Of a DNA stretch of 64,000 nt, positions 9,740 to 18,753 are shown in pieces (position 1 is the stretch's first letter; each line of letters opens with the position of its first letter). Below the pieces are notes generated by a model that ran no database searches, was not told where the DNA came from, and saw only the letters and a list, made by a program, of their open reading frames with translations. A program made the position numbers and the translations under genes. The stretch is taken from positions 62,001 to 126,000 of the forward strand of contig NZ_SRMP01000003.1 in the NCBI RefSeq assembly GCF_005925325.1, in the 5' to 3' direction. The stretch comes from Pedobacter helvus. Lineage in GTDB: Bacteria; Bacteroidota; Bacteroidia; Sphingobacteriales; Sphingobacteriaceae.

Positions 9740-9771
9740 GAAAAGAGCAAATCTTTCGATTTGCTCTTTTC
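9740..9771. terminator. Bidirectional hairpin terminator between uvrC and gldN
   Basis: GAAAAGAGCAAAT (9740-9752) pairs perfectly with ATTTGCTCTTTTC (9759-9771) around a 6-base loop. The A-rich left arm and T-rich right arm let it work on both strands, which suits the convergent uvrC and gldN genes. A short GC-rich phrase (CCCTTCCCTTCGGGGAGG, 9789-9806) lies just beyond and is only a weak hairpin. Confidence 0.8.
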
Positions 9772-9820
9772 TTATACGCTATTGCTAACCCTTCCCTTCG
9801 GGGAGGATTGGTTGGGACTT

Positions 9821-10759
9821 TTAATATTCCCAAAGCCCTTGTTCCATATCGGCCATTTTCTTTTTGATACGTTCGCTCTCTTGTAAACGTTGTCTTGGAT
9901 CGCCAATTAAATCTTTCACTTTGTAATCTCCGGCATTGGTTTCTTTCACAATATGGCTAGAAAACAGTCGGTGGATAAAGAAATCATCCATGCTTAAAGG
10001 AGAAGAATCATTTAGCGGGTTAAACAATCTTTTCGATGCTAAAATGTCTCTAGCTTCTTCGTAAGCAATCCAGAATATAGGCTGCCATTCTTTAGTCTGA
10101 TCGTTCATTTTTAATGGCGCTAAAGCAACAATACGAGGCTCAAAAACACCTCTTTTTCCATCCAAAACCCAATCTTCCTTAATTCTATATTTTTTAAATA
10201 ACTCAGGATTAAACTCGCCAGCAACCTGAGTAACTGTACCTGCTTTATTGTTGGTGACATTCACCACACCATTTGCCATTCTAAGCGCCTCAGTAGTATC
10301 CAATGGAAAGTCAAATCCATCAACATCATCTAAAGTAGTAGGGTTTTTAGGATTGTATGCGGTAAGCTCTTCATTTCTTACATGAGTAAGCAAAACATCA
10401 ATCAGCCTAGATTTAGGATAGTTAAGTACGCCGTTAATGGTATCACGTAAATCGATATCTCTCCATACACGCTTCGTATAAATCACATCTTCATCCTTAA
10501 TTACAGGCAAAAACGCTTTTTCAGTAGCGGTATCTCTCAACTCACGCTCCATAGCATAACCATCTTTCGGTTTTACTTTAGCAGCTTTTTTGCTTTTAAC
10601 TACTGTTTTTGCAGTATCTGTCTTTTGCGTTTCTGCAGCAGGCTTAGCAGGAGTAGTGGTGGGTCTACTCGCACTTCCCTGTCTCGTATTTCTCTGTTGA
10701 GCAAAACTTACAGATGCAATTAGCACAGCAATAACAACTAACAACGCACTCTTTTTCAT
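9821..10759 (-). CDS. gldN: Type IX secretion / gliding motility protein GldN
   Basis: Periplasmic T9SS component (PorN) that forms a ring with GldK under the outer membrane. A signal peptide MKKSALLVVIAVLIASVSFAQ is followed by an Ala/Thr/Lys-rich stretch, then the conserved block with RELRDTATEKAFLPV and VWRDIDLRDTINGVLNYP and the C-terminal FFIHRLFSSHIVKETN. I chose the ATG at 10759, which begins the signal peptide, over a TTG two codons upstream. It starts 6 bases after the gldM stop, so the two are cotranscribed; it is the last gene of the operon. Confidence 0.95.
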   Translation of the reverse strand: MKKSALLVVIAVLIASVSFAQQRNTRQGSASRPTTTPAKPAAETQKTDTAKTVVKSKKAAKVKPKDGYAMERELRDTATEKAFLPVIKDEDVIYTKRVWRDIDLRDTINGVLNYPKSRLIDVLLTHVRNEELTAYNPKNPTTLDDVDGFDFPLDTTEALRMANGVVNVTNNKAGTVTQVAGEFNPELFKKYRIKEDWVLDGKRGVFEPRIVALAPLKMNDQTKEWQPIFWIAYEEARDILASKRLFNPLNDSSPLSMDDFFIHRLFSSHIVKETNAGDYKVKDLIGDPRQRLQESERIKKKMADMEQGLWEY

Positions 10760-10765
10760 CTTCAA

Positions 10766-12292
10766 TTATTTTACTTTAAATACCAATTGTGGCAATACTT
10801 TTTGTCTACCATCTGGACCTTGAGAAACGATATCACTAAAGATCACGGTAGTACCTGGAGAAACTGCATTGATTGCATTTCTAACCGCTCCAGTAAAGTT
10901 GCCACCTTGTCCCGAGATCGTAATGGCATCAGAACGAGGTTTGATTACCGTTAATTCAAAACGTATAATCCTGAACTTCACATCGAATGGGAAATCATCT
11001 AGATCAGCCTCAATTTCAGATTCGCTTTTTAATTGTACCGATGCAATATCGCCACCACCATAACCACCAACTTTCGCAATTGGTGCCGGAATAGCTTTTA
11101 CTCTAAACTTAGGCGCACCTAAATTTACCGTTTTTCCATTGTTAACGCCGCTTACATTAATAGATACTTCTTTTCCTACCAACGAACCCGGCACATTGAT
11201 CATATACTTACCACCGCCACCGGTTAGAGAACCGCCGCCAGTAATACTTGCATTGATATTAGGGAAACCCGCTGCCGAGATGGTAAAAGGATTTGGAATA
11301 CCTGCATAGATTACGTTCAGCTTATCTGAAGAAACTGTTGCCGAAGGTGCAGCTACCTGATAAATTTGAGGTTTAGTTTCGTAGGTTTTAATGTTTCCGT
11401 TTCTTTCTTTAACCCTAATTGTACCTTTCCAAGTAAATGTACCTACACTTCCTGTACTTCCGGTATAAATACCTTTTCCTTTATCAGTAGGTACCTTATT
11501 TCCATTTACGCTAACATCTGGAGAAGATTTAGAGTCACTCGCAGTTAAATAAATCTCTGCTTTGTAAGGTTGGCCTTGTATCACATAAGACGAAGGAGCC
11601 ACAGCTACCGCTTCAAACTGATCAAGGACTACAATAGGTTTATCTGCTAAAATTTTGTTGATGATATCGGCTTCCATGTTTTTAGCATCGTTCTGAAGCA
11701 TCGTCAATATCGTTCTAAAAGCTGCTAAAGGCACACCTTCACCAAAATTGTTACCAGTCCAAGTTTTAGGTTCTCCAGCTTTAGGTTTAACTGGATCTAA
11801 AGCCTGTAAGGTAAACGTTGGCTTACCTTCATCTGCCTGTAAAAGTGATGCTAATTTTTTACCAGTACTATTGATTTCGTCTTGTAACTTTTTACCAGCT
11901 TTATGCTCAGAATCACTTCCCATGATATGCTGACCGATATCCAAGTTATTTTTTTGCTTTAATTCTCCATTCTCCTCGAAGCCATCTTTAGCTATTTCTG
12001 CTTGAAGTTTATCGATATATTTAATTAAGTCTTCGCCTACTTTTTGAGCTTGCTTTGCTCGGTTTAACTTCAGTAAATTATCTGGACTTTCCTTCGCTTT
12101 GGTATTTTCGTAGTTTCTCAAAAGCTGAGAAATGCTACTTTCAACATTATCTTTAGATGTGTTTAAACTATTATTGATGTTGTTGAAAGCTCTCAGCACC
12201 AAATCTGAAACGTTAATCGCAAGCATGGCCAATAGCACTAAATACATTAGCCCTATCATCCTCTGCCTTGCGGTTTCCTTACCTCCTGCCAT
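10766..12292 (-). CDS. gldM: Type IX secretion motor subunit GldM
   Basis: Inner-membrane anchored T9SS protein (PorM) whose periplasmic domains reach the GldK/N ring; with GldL it forms the proton-driven motor. It starts MAGGKETARQRMIGLMYLVL, with the single membrane helix at about residues 12-32, then a long helical region (about 35-225) and Gly/Ser-rich beta domains to residue 508. The N-terminal motif and length are typical for GldM. It sits 39 bases after gldL and 6 before gldN. Confidence 0.97.
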   Translation of the reverse strand: MAGGKETARQRMIGLMYLVLLAMLAINVSDLVLRAFNNINNSLNTSKDNVESSISQLLRNYENTKAKESPDNLLKLNRAKQAQKVGEDLIKYIDKLQAEIAKDGFEENGELKQKNNLDIGQHIMGSDSEHKAGKKLQDEINSTGKKLASLLQADEGKPTFTLQALDPVKPKAGEPKTWTGNNFGEGVPLAAFRTILTMLQNDAKNMEADIINKILADKPIVVLDQFEAVAVAPSSYVIQGQPYKAEIYLTASDSKSSPDVSVNGNKVPTDKGKGIYTGSTGSVGTFTWKGTIRVKERNGNIKTYETKPQIYQVAAPSATVSSDKLNVIYAGIPNPFTISAAGFPNINASITGGGSLTGGGGKYMINVPGSLVGKEVSINVSGVNNGKTVNLGAPKFRVKAIPAPIAKVGGYGGGDIASVQLKSESEIEADLDDFPFDVKFRIIRFELTVIKPRSDAITISGQGGNFTGAVRNAINAVSPGTTVIFSDIVSQGPDGRQKVLPQLVFKVK

Positions 12293-12331
12293 ATTATATT
12301 AATTTAGGTCTTAAGTTTATAATATGACTAA

Positions 12332-13138
12332 CTATGCACGTGGTTGATTCATTGCCGTTAACATGTTGCCATAGATAGCGTTTAACGACGATAAGTTTTT
12401 AGCCAGTTTACCAACTTCCTCTTTGAACTGCTTCGAGTCTTCCATAGAATCGTTGAAGTTACCCATAGTTAGAGATAAGTTTTGGTAAAATTTATTCATT
12501 GATTTTAAATGAGCGCTAGAATCTTGCAACTCTAACTCATAAACTGCATTGAGTGCAGATAGGTTTTTCGCCAAGCTATTCACCTGCTCGTGGTAAGCTT
12601 TAGCATCTGCATTGCTAGCCCCTAATTCGGCCAGTTGCTCCGTTGCTTTACCAAAAGCCAAATTCATATTGCCTAAACTATCTGAAGCGCCTTTCACCTT
12701 AGCAGTAAACTCGTTAGTTGCGAGTGACGCATCAGCTACATTAGAGATGCTAGCCACCTTATCACCGAAAGTACGTAAACCATTCCCAAGGCTTTCAATC
12801 AATTCTGGACCGATTTTATCGTTCACTAATTTATCTAAAGCACTAGTTGAGCCTCCACCAGCCACTGCAGCCTGAGGAATTGCATCTTGAGGCGTAGGTT
12901 TACCATCTTGGCGTAACTGAGGATAAACTTTTTCCCACTCTACGTCCGGTTGTGGGGGGAAGAAGCCTAATAATAAGAATAACGCCGCCTCAACGCCTAG
13001 ACCAACACCAATCATGATACTGCCCCATTGTCCTCCCAAGTGAAGGATCTTAAATAACGCACCTACAATTACAATTGATGCACCTACCGAGGTAGCAAAG
13101 TGTAATTTCGCATCTGTACTAGCAAATTTTCCGGCCAT
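12332..13138 (-). CDS. gldL: Type IX secretion motor subunit GldL
   Basis: Inner-membrane motor partner of GldM (PorL). Two N-terminal helices (about residues 15-32 and 38-61, containing LFKILHLGGQWGS and GLGVEAALFLLLGFF) include the conserved membrane Glu thought to act in proton transfer. The cytoplasmic part (about 100-268) has near-repeated helical segments with phrases such as LAKNLSALNAVYE and LAKNLSSLNAIYG. 268 residues is normal. ATG at 13138; 53 bases after gldK, 39 before gldM. Confidence 0.96.
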   Translation of the reverse strand: MAGKFASTDAKLHFATSVGASIVIVGALFKILHLGGQWGSIMIGVGLGVEAALFLLLGFFPPQPDVEWEKVYPQLRQDGKPTPQDAIPQAAVAGGGSTSALDKLVNDKIGPELIESLGNGLRTFGDKVASISNVADASLATNEFTAKVKGASDSLGNMNLAFGKATEQLAELGASNADAKAYHEQVNSLAKNLSALNAVYELELQDSSAHLKSMNKFYQNLSLTMGNFNDSMEDSKQFKEEVGKLAKNLSSLNAIYGNMLTAMNQPRA

Positions 13139-13191
13139 GATTCTTAATAGTTAAGTTTTAGTTTGGGGTTTGTAAATTTCTGTCTAATTAA

Positions 13192-14511
13192 TTAGATACT
13201 GTTTCCAGGATAGTGCGATACGCACCTGAAACCAATGTATGATCTAGGGATGTTTTGGTATTCGTGCTGTGCAACCGAGTTTTGAAGGAAAAAGCCTATG
13301 TCTTTCCAAGATCCACCTTTCACAACTTTACGTCTACCTTTTCTAAAAATCGGGTTTTTATCTTCAGGTAACGATGTATTGTAGGAGTTTAAAGTCCACT
13401 CCGCTACGTTTCCGGCCATGTTGTACAACCCGTAATCGTTAGGCAAATAAGCCCTTGCTTCTACAGTATATAAAGCACCGTCATCAGCGTAGTTACCTCT
13501 ACCTACTTTAAAGTTAGCTTGCAAACATCCCTTGGCATTCATAATGTAGGGGCCGCCCCAAGGATATTTCGTTTGAGTTCTACCACCACGAGCAGCATAT
13601 TCAAACTCTGCTTCTGTTGGCAGATCATATTTTAATCTAGAATTACTAGGCAGTTTTCTTTGTTTTGCTACGTTCTCATAGAACTGCGTACGCCAATTAC
13701 TGAATGCCCTAGCTTGATCCCAAGTTACTCCAACAACGGGATATTTGTCATAAGATGGATGGTTGAAATAAGCTTCAACCATTGGGTCATTGTATTCGTA
13801 AGTATAGTCTTTTCTCCATACCAAAGTATCTGGATAAACCTTCACCGAAGGATGCTCGTTAACTTTACCCGGAGTTGGATCGTCAGTATAGATATCGTAA
13901 TCATCAATACGTTGTTTATCTGGCAACGAAGCATTCTCTAACGCCATATCCATGTTTTTCTCTACATAGGCATAACGCAATAATTTAATATCAAGATCCT
14001 TATCATTTTTACCACGTGTAAAACTAGAAAGGTTATCATTGATATACATTGCCTTCAATTTATTTTGCACTGCAGCATCTCTGTTTCGCCACAAATTGGA
14101 CCCATTTCCTACTTTCTTCCAATCTATATTTTTGAAGTTGCTGCCACCTGGCGCATTTGCGGCTCCGTTTCTTTGGATATAATATTGTGAGATATCGCCT
14201 CTAGTAATGGCTACCGAATCCCTAACCCAATTAACAAACTGCCTATACTCTGCATTGGTGATTTCCGTTTGATCCATGAAAAAAGGGCTCATAGAAACCA
14301 TTTTACTCTGTTTACCCTGATAGAAGGTAATATCTTCATCAGTCATACCTAAAAGGTTTCTACCGCCGGGCACGTAAACCATTCCCAATGGGATAGCAGT
14401 ATTTTTAAATTTCCGATTATAGGCTCCTACTAACTCCCCCTGGCCGCCTTTTCCACAGCTAGAGAGCATTAAAGTAAGTAAAGATATGGCAAGAAAGTAT
14501 AATTTCTTCAT
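13192..14511 (-). CDS. gldK: Type IX secretion lipoprotein GldK
   Basis: Outer-membrane-associated lipoprotein (PorK) that forms the T9SS periplasmic ring with GldN. A signal MKKLYFLAISLLTLMLSSC gives lipid-anchored Cys19. The body is a formylglycine-generating-enzyme (SUMF1) fold without known catalysis here: FFMDQTEITNAEYRQFV, DLPTEAEFEYAARGG, NMAGNVAEWT, VKGGSWKD, SYIGFRCV. I placed the start at 14511 because an upstream in-frame extension of 18 residues (from 14565) would put a non-signal sequence before the lipobox. 351 bases separate it from hemD, so it may have its own promoter. Confidence 0.95.
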   Translation of the reverse strand: MKKLYFLAISLLTLMLSSCGKGGQGELVGAYNRKFKNTAIPLGMVYVPGGRNLLGMTDEDITFYQGKQSKMVSMSPFFMDQTEITNAEYRQFVNWVRDSVAITRGDISQYYIQRNGAANAPGGSNFKNIDWKKVGNGSNLWRNRDAAVQNKLKAMYINDNLSSFTRGKNDKDLDIKLLRYAYVEKNMDMALENASLPDKQRIDDYDIYTDDPTPGKVNEHPSVKVYPDTLVWRKDYTYEYNDPMVEAYFNHPSYDKYPVVGVTWDQARAFSNWRTQFYENVAKQRKLPSNSRLKYDLPTEAEFEYAARGGRTQTKYPWGGPYIMNAKGCLQANFKVGRGNYADDGALYTVEARAYLPNDYGLYNMAGNVAEWTLNSYNTSLPEDKNPIFRKGRRKVVKGGSWKDIGFFLQNSVAQHEYQNIPRSYIGFRCVSHYPGNSI

Positions 14512-14862
14512 ATGTTGTCTAAGCAATTTTATAGCAATTTTATCAATTAACATTGATATTAACAACTATTCGCACAAAAAAATCCACACTTTTTATGGCG
14601 AAATACTTATTAACATTCCGTTTATTTTAAAACCACAGGTTTTGAATAATTAAACGCAAAAGATTTCACGAAATAATCAATTTAAAAAACCCGTCCAAAT
14701 CATACGCTAAGCAAGATTCGTTCCATGCTTATTGCATAATCGGTACAAATAAACGTTAATAATATCGCTTTATTGTTTTCTTAGCTAAAACACTAGACAC
14801 TTTTATGCAAGAAATTAGATAACAAGTTGCACATCAATACTTAAATACAAGTATTTAACGAA
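14512..14862. other. 351-base AT-rich spacer between hemD and gldK
   Basis: No credible gene was found here. It probably holds the promoter of the gldKLMN operon, but I saw no exact TAnnTTTG box on the minus strand (nearest plus-strand reverse form is CAAATCAT at about 14696). No strong hairpin was seen either. Confidence 0.5.
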
Positions 14863-15633
14863 TTATTTATTAGATTTCTTGATGTAATTCTCTAAAGCCA
14901 TGATCATAGACGGAGCTTCTGGATTTGGAGCTGCAATATCCACAATTAGCCCTTTATCAGCCACAGCTTTTTGTGTATTTAAACCAAAAGTTGCAATCCT
15001 GGTATTGTTCTGTAGAAAATTGGGGAAATTTGTATACAGTGATTGAATGCTAGAAGGACTAAAGAACGCCAATACATCGTAGAACACATCTGCCAAATCA
15101 GAAAGATCGCTTACCACAGTCCTGAACAAAACAGCAGGCGTTACATCGTAACCATTTTTCTGAAGGAAGTTCATGGTATCCTCGGTAGCTACATCAGAAC
15201 AAGGGTACAAGAATTTCTCAGTTGCATGTTTCTTTAAAACCTCAGCTAAATCAGAAGCAGTTGCTTTACCGAAGAAAATCTTACGCTTTCTGTATTGGAT
15301 ATATTTTTGTAAATAAAGCGCTGTAGATTCAGAAATACAGAAATACTTCAGATTAACAGAAACCTCAAACCTCATTTCTTCACATATTCTAAAAAAATGA
15401 TCCACCGCATTTCTGCTGGTAAAAACTACCGCAGTAAAATCGGCCAAATTGATTTTTTCCTTTCTGAAATCTTTAGCAGGTACACCTTCTACGTGAATAA
15501 AAGAGCGAAAATCTATTCGAAGATTATACTTCTTTGCTAAATCAAAATATGGGGATTTTTCAGTTTCTGGCTTAGGCAAGGTTACCAATATGCTTTTTAC
15601 CTTGCGTAATCTTTCGTCGTTATTTTCTTGCAT
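14863..15633 (-). CDS. hemD: Uroporphyrinogen-III synthase (HemD)
   Basis: Closes hydroxymethylbilane to uroporphyrinogen III in tetrapyrrole synthesis. The divergent HemD fold is recognised from VKSILVTLPKP at the N-terminus, FTAVVFTSRNAVDHFF (about residues 72-87), the second-domain segment DVLAFFSPSSIQSLY and IATFGLNTQKA. About 256 residues is the family length. The ATG at 15633 (MQENNDERL) is preferred over a GTG five codons upstream that would touch the previous stop. In Bacteroidota a hemD-like gene commonly sits beside DUF4271 and gldK, as here. Activity cannot be proven from sequence because the family lacks fixed catalytic residues. Confidence 0.85.
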   Translation of the reverse strand: MQENNDERLRKVKSILVTLPKPETEKSPYFDLAKKYNLRIDFRSFIHVEGVPAKDFRKEKINLADFTAVVFTSRNAVDHFFRICEEMRFEVSVNLKYFCISESTALYLQKYIQYRKRKIFFGKATASDLAEVLKKHATEKFLYPCSDVATEDTMNFLQKNGYDVTPAVLFRTVVSDLSDLADVFYDVLAFFSPSSIQSLYTNFPNFLQNNTRIATFGLNTQKAVADKGLIVDIAAPNPEAPSMIMALENYIKKSNK

Positions 15634-15648
15634 TTTTCTAATTAGCAC

Positions 15649-16611
15649 TTATAAACCTATTGTCTTGATTAATATCAATATAGGACAAATTTCGAGGGTG
15701 CAAAAGTACAAAAATAAATACAATTTAGGAAACCTATACTGTGATAAAATATTTATCGCAGCCCTTATAAACTGAAACACAAAGATTAGTATTAAAGCTA
15801 AAACCCCTAAATAAACATATCCAGCACCATATTTCTTTGCAGAAAGCGCAAAAGCAATAATAATAGGCACAAACAATAAAGAAGTATTAAAATAACTTAA
15901 ATATAATATAGAGACGTATTGATGCAAGGCTCGTTGTACATCAAACACAAAACCTATAAAACGCAAGCAAACAATCTTTAACAGATACAACAGGATTACA
16001 ATAACGGATATAGTAATGAAAAAAGTAAAACCATTTTGATCTACCTGCGGCAAACCTTTATACTGCGCTGCCAAGTAAAAAAACATTCCAATGGTAAAAC
16101 CGAATTGTATAAATAGCAAAAGGAACGACCAAGAAGTAACCAGGTTATCTTCTTTATTTAAATTAACTAACGCACGATTACTATAAAAAGATTGCACAAC
16201 TGCACTCAGTTGTTTGCCGAAAGTGTTTTTCAGCACCGCAAAGAGCACCAATAAAAATCCAATGATCCCCAACACCCAAACATCACCTTTGGGCAACAGA
16301 TCTCCATGCTGGTAAACCACCTTCTCATGCGGATTGCTAGCCAAGTCCATGAGTTTTTTTAAGGAGAAGACCTCAAAACCATAACCATTATTTAAGCTAT
16401 CTAGCCACTTAGCAGCGGTCAACGAATCTCTAATTTTTAAAATATCGGGTGTCAGTGTATCGACAGCTATTATTTTTGCACTATCAAGAGCCAAACTGTC
16501 TTGTGGCAAGATGTTATTTTTTAATGTATCTACTACAGGAGCAATTTGTGCATGGCTAGCCAACGTTATGAATACTGAAAAAATAAGAAACAATAAGTTT
16601 TTCTTAGCCAT
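15649..16611 (-). CDS. DUF4271 membrane protein
   Basis: 320-residue protein with a signal peptide (about residues 1-22, ending ASHAQ), a soluble periplasmic segment of about 85 residues, and six or so membrane helices from about residue 110 to the end. This matches DUF4271, a Bacteroidota family of unknown function that often precedes hemD and gldKLMN. It starts 1 base after the stop boundary of the Omp85-like gene and ends 15 bases before hemD. The context suggests a link to cell-envelope or T9SS assembly, but that is inference. Confidence 0.8.
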   Translation of the reverse strand: MAKKNLLFLIFSVFITLASHAQIAPVVDTLKNNILPQDSLALDSAKIIAVDTLTPDILKIRDSLTAAKWLDSLNNGYGFEVFSLKKLMDLASNPHEKVVYQHGDLLPKGDVWVLGIIGFLLVLFAVLKNTFGKQLSAVVQSFYSNRALVNLNKEDNLVTSWSFLLLFIQFGFTIGMFFYLAAQYKGLPQVDQNGFTFFITISVIVILLYLLKIVCLRFIGFVFDVQRALHQYVSILYLSYFNTSLLFVPIIIAFALSAKKYGAGYVYLGVLALILIFVFQFIRAAINILSQYRFPKLYLFLYFCTLEICPILILIKTIGL

Positions 16612-16612
16612 T

Positions 16613-18343
16613 TTAAAATAATGCAGTGATACCGAAGTGTATTTTTCCTTGGCGCAAATTTAACGGATTATTTCTTTGTTTACCTAAAGCATAACTCACA
16701 GAAAGAATCCCTAGATTGGTTTCGAAGTTAACACCAGCGCCAAAACCCAATGGAACGTCGGAATAATTGAGCTTGTCTGTTCTGTATTGCAAGTAAGCTT
16801 GATTGTAAAAAGCAAACAAAAAAGAGTTCTGCTCCAATAAATATCTTACTTCGGCATTGCCAATGGTGTAACTTGTTGCTAATATCGACAACTCATTAAA
16901 ACCTCTCAAGCTTCTTTGCCCGCCCAAGCGAAAGACCTCGTTTTCTAAAAGATATTTACCACTGAGCAAAGCGGTTTGATTGCTCACAGCGAATACTAAT
17001 TGTTTGGCTAACGGCAGGTAATAATTGATCTGGCTGAACCATCGGTATGATGTACTATTGAGTGGCACATCTTGGTAAAGATTTTCTGGGATGGCAGCAT
17101 TTCGTTTTATCTTCTTACTTCCTACCGCAGCATCAAATGTAATACTGTAACCTTTTTGCGGATTGTACCGATAGTCGAGGTTTTCGATATTTAAACCCAG
17201 ACCATAAAAAGTAGTACTGGCATCTAAAATAGAAGGTAAAGGCGTTGCATTTTCATAAGCTTCTACTGCAGATAAGCTGGTTGATTTGTTTTCGATAAAA
17301 AATTGAAAGTTGTTATTGCCTTTTAGCAGGTAATTAAACCCAAGTTTGGTATCAACATTTAAAAAAGCGGAGTCTTGTTTATACAGATATAAACTTGGGC
17401 TTAACCCAAAATCGGTGTTAAGCACATGCGGAAAGCTAGCTTTAATATCCAACAACTGGCTTTGCTGTGCCAAACCTTGATAATTGAAATTTAGCTGTTC
17501 GCCTCTTTTGAAAGCATTTTGTAAGTGCAGTTTCAGGTTGCCTACCAACTGTGTTTTCCTTTCATTTCCATTCTGTTGCAAACCCAAAACACCATCAAAT
17601 TGGTTCGCATTTTTCCTATTGACAAAAACGCGAACTGAAGCCTTTTCATTAGAAAAACTAACTTCCGTTGGCTTTACTACTTCTAAGAAAGGGAGCTCTT
17701 TTAAACGGTTCTCAATCTGCATCACGGATTTTTCGGCATAAAGCATTCCATTTTTGGTGTTGAGATAAGATTGCAAATACTTTTGTGCTATTTGTGCGCT
17801 CCCTACAATTTGTAAAGTATCAAACAAAACTTTTTGGTGAGGTTTCGCGTCTACACTTGCACTTATTGCATTACCTTCTATGCTAATTTGCTGCAAACTA
17901 ACACTGGCAAATGGATAACCGTTATTTTCATAATAAGCAAGTAACGTTTCAAACAAATTGGTTAAGCTCGAAACATTAAAATCTACCCGCTCATAATTTC
18001 TTTCCTTAAAACCAACACCTTGTTTTACTGTCGGCGATAGATTGCCACTAGAGAGCTTCACCCATTGATACAATTGATTAGGCTGAATAACTACCAAAAC
18101 TTCTTTCCCTTTAAAATCTAAAGCCGTAATCTCTGCTAATAAGTAACCTCTAAATTGTAATTGCGAAAGTAGTTTATCAGCTTCTTTGTAAACTTCTACA
18201 CTATCCTTAATCTCTGCAGGAACCTTAACTAATTTTGACAACGCCTTGGCATCATCAGGAAAAGAAACACGTAGATTATAGCCTTGTTGGGCGAAAACAC
18301 CTACACTTAAACAACAGAATAAAAGCCAAAATGCAAACCTCAT
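16613..18343 (-). CDS. Omp85-family outer membrane barrel (BamA/TamA/TpsB-like)
   Basis: Likely outer-membrane beta-barrel protein. A signal peptide MRFAFWLLFCCLSVGVFAQ is followed by POTRA-like domains (about residues 20-240; the second around LQIVGSAQIAQKYLQSYL and ENRLKELPFLEVV) and a barrel to residue 576. The Omp85 lid-loop motif is seen as LGGQRSLRGFNEL, and the protein ends in Phe (FGITALF). The ATG at 18343 is preferred to a TTG four codons upstream. It leads the minus-strand run DUF4271-hemD-gldKLMN with a 1-base gap. Substrate is unknown. Confidence 0.82.
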   Translation of the reverse strand: MRFAFWLLFCCLSVGVFAQQGYNLRVSFPDDAKALSKLVKVPAEIKDSVEVYKEADKLLSQLQFRGYLLAEITALDFKGKEVLVVIQPNQLYQWVKLSSGNLSPTVKQGVGFKERNYERVDFNVSSLTNLFETLLAYYENNGYPFASVSLQQISIEGNAISASVDAKPHQKVLFDTLQIVGSAQIAQKYLQSYLNTKNGMLYAEKSVMQIENRLKELPFLEVVKPTEVSFSNEKASVRVFVNRKNANQFDGVLGLQQNGNERKTQLVGNLKLHLQNAFKRGEQLNFNYQGLAQQSQLLDIKASFPHVLNTDFGLSPSLYLYKQDSAFLNVDTKLGFNYLLKGNNNFQFFIENKSTSLSAVEAYENATPLPSILDASTTFYGLGLNIENLDYRYNPQKGYSITFDAAVGSKKIKRNAAIPENLYQDVPLNSTSYRWFSQINYYLPLAKQLVFAVSNQTALLSGKYLLENEVFRLGGQRSLRGFNELSILATSYTIGNAEVRYLLEQNSFLFAFYNQAYLQYRTDKLNYSDVPLGFGAGVNFETNLGILSVSYALGKQRNNPLNLRQGKIHFGITALF

Positions 18344-18388
18344 ATACTTTATCAAAAGTAATTAAAAGCATCAGGTTTATGGCTAACG

Positions 18389-18667
18389 CTATTTGTATTT
18401 ACACAAGTACGAAACTTGACCTGTTACTTTCACTTTAAAAGATGAGTTGGAATCAATCTCAAATTTCTCCCCCGCACTAAATGTTTTCCATTCAGATTGT
18501 CCAAACAACAAAACTTCCATCGCTCCTTCTACCACAATCATCGTTTCGTGGGTTGAAGTTCCAAATTCATACTCGCCGGCATCAATTACGCCTACGGTAG
18601 ATTTTCCGTTATGCTCATAAGCTAGAGACTTTACAGCTCCGTCAAAATATTCGTTTACAGTGATCAT
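18389..18667 (-). CDS. ppnP: Pyrimidine/purine nucleoside phosphorylase PpnP
   Basis: Small cupin-fold enzyme (formerly DUF1255/YaiE) that splits nucleosides with phosphate into base and ribose-1-phosphate. The 92-residue protein aligns along its length with E. coli PpnP: NEYFDGAVKSLAY, VGVIDAGEYEFGT, ETMIVVEGAMEVLL, SYLCKYK at the end. Length and end motif are as expected. ATG at 18667, divergent from hemW. It lies 45 bases after the start of the barrel gene on the same strand, so it may share the transcript. Confidence 0.93.
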   Translation of the reverse strand: MITVNEYFDGAVKSLAYEHNGKSTVGVIDAGEYEFGTSTHETMIVVEGAMEVLLFGQSEWKTFSAGEKFEIDSNSSFKVKVTGQVSYLCKYK

Positions 18668-18740
18668 ATTGCTAAAATAACAACATTAGCCATATAAAAC
18701 TGTGATGTCCGAAAATTTAGTTCATTTGCGACTTTAACCC

Positions 18741-18748
18741 TACCTTTG
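18741..18748 (+). promoter_or_regulatory. Bacteroidota -7 promoter box for hemW
   Basis: TACCTTTG fits TAnnTTTG exactly and ends 5 bases before the hemW ATG at 18754, so the transcript would be leaderless or nearly so. A TTG at 18726-18728 is too close to be a normal -33 element. Confidence 0.4.
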
Positions 18749-18753
18749 TAGCA

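Noticed and set aside
9786..9812. CCCTTCCCTTCGGGGAGG phrase downstream of gldN as a second terminator
   Set aside because: Stem has a mismatch and no T-run; the perfect hairpin at 9740-9771 already explains termination.
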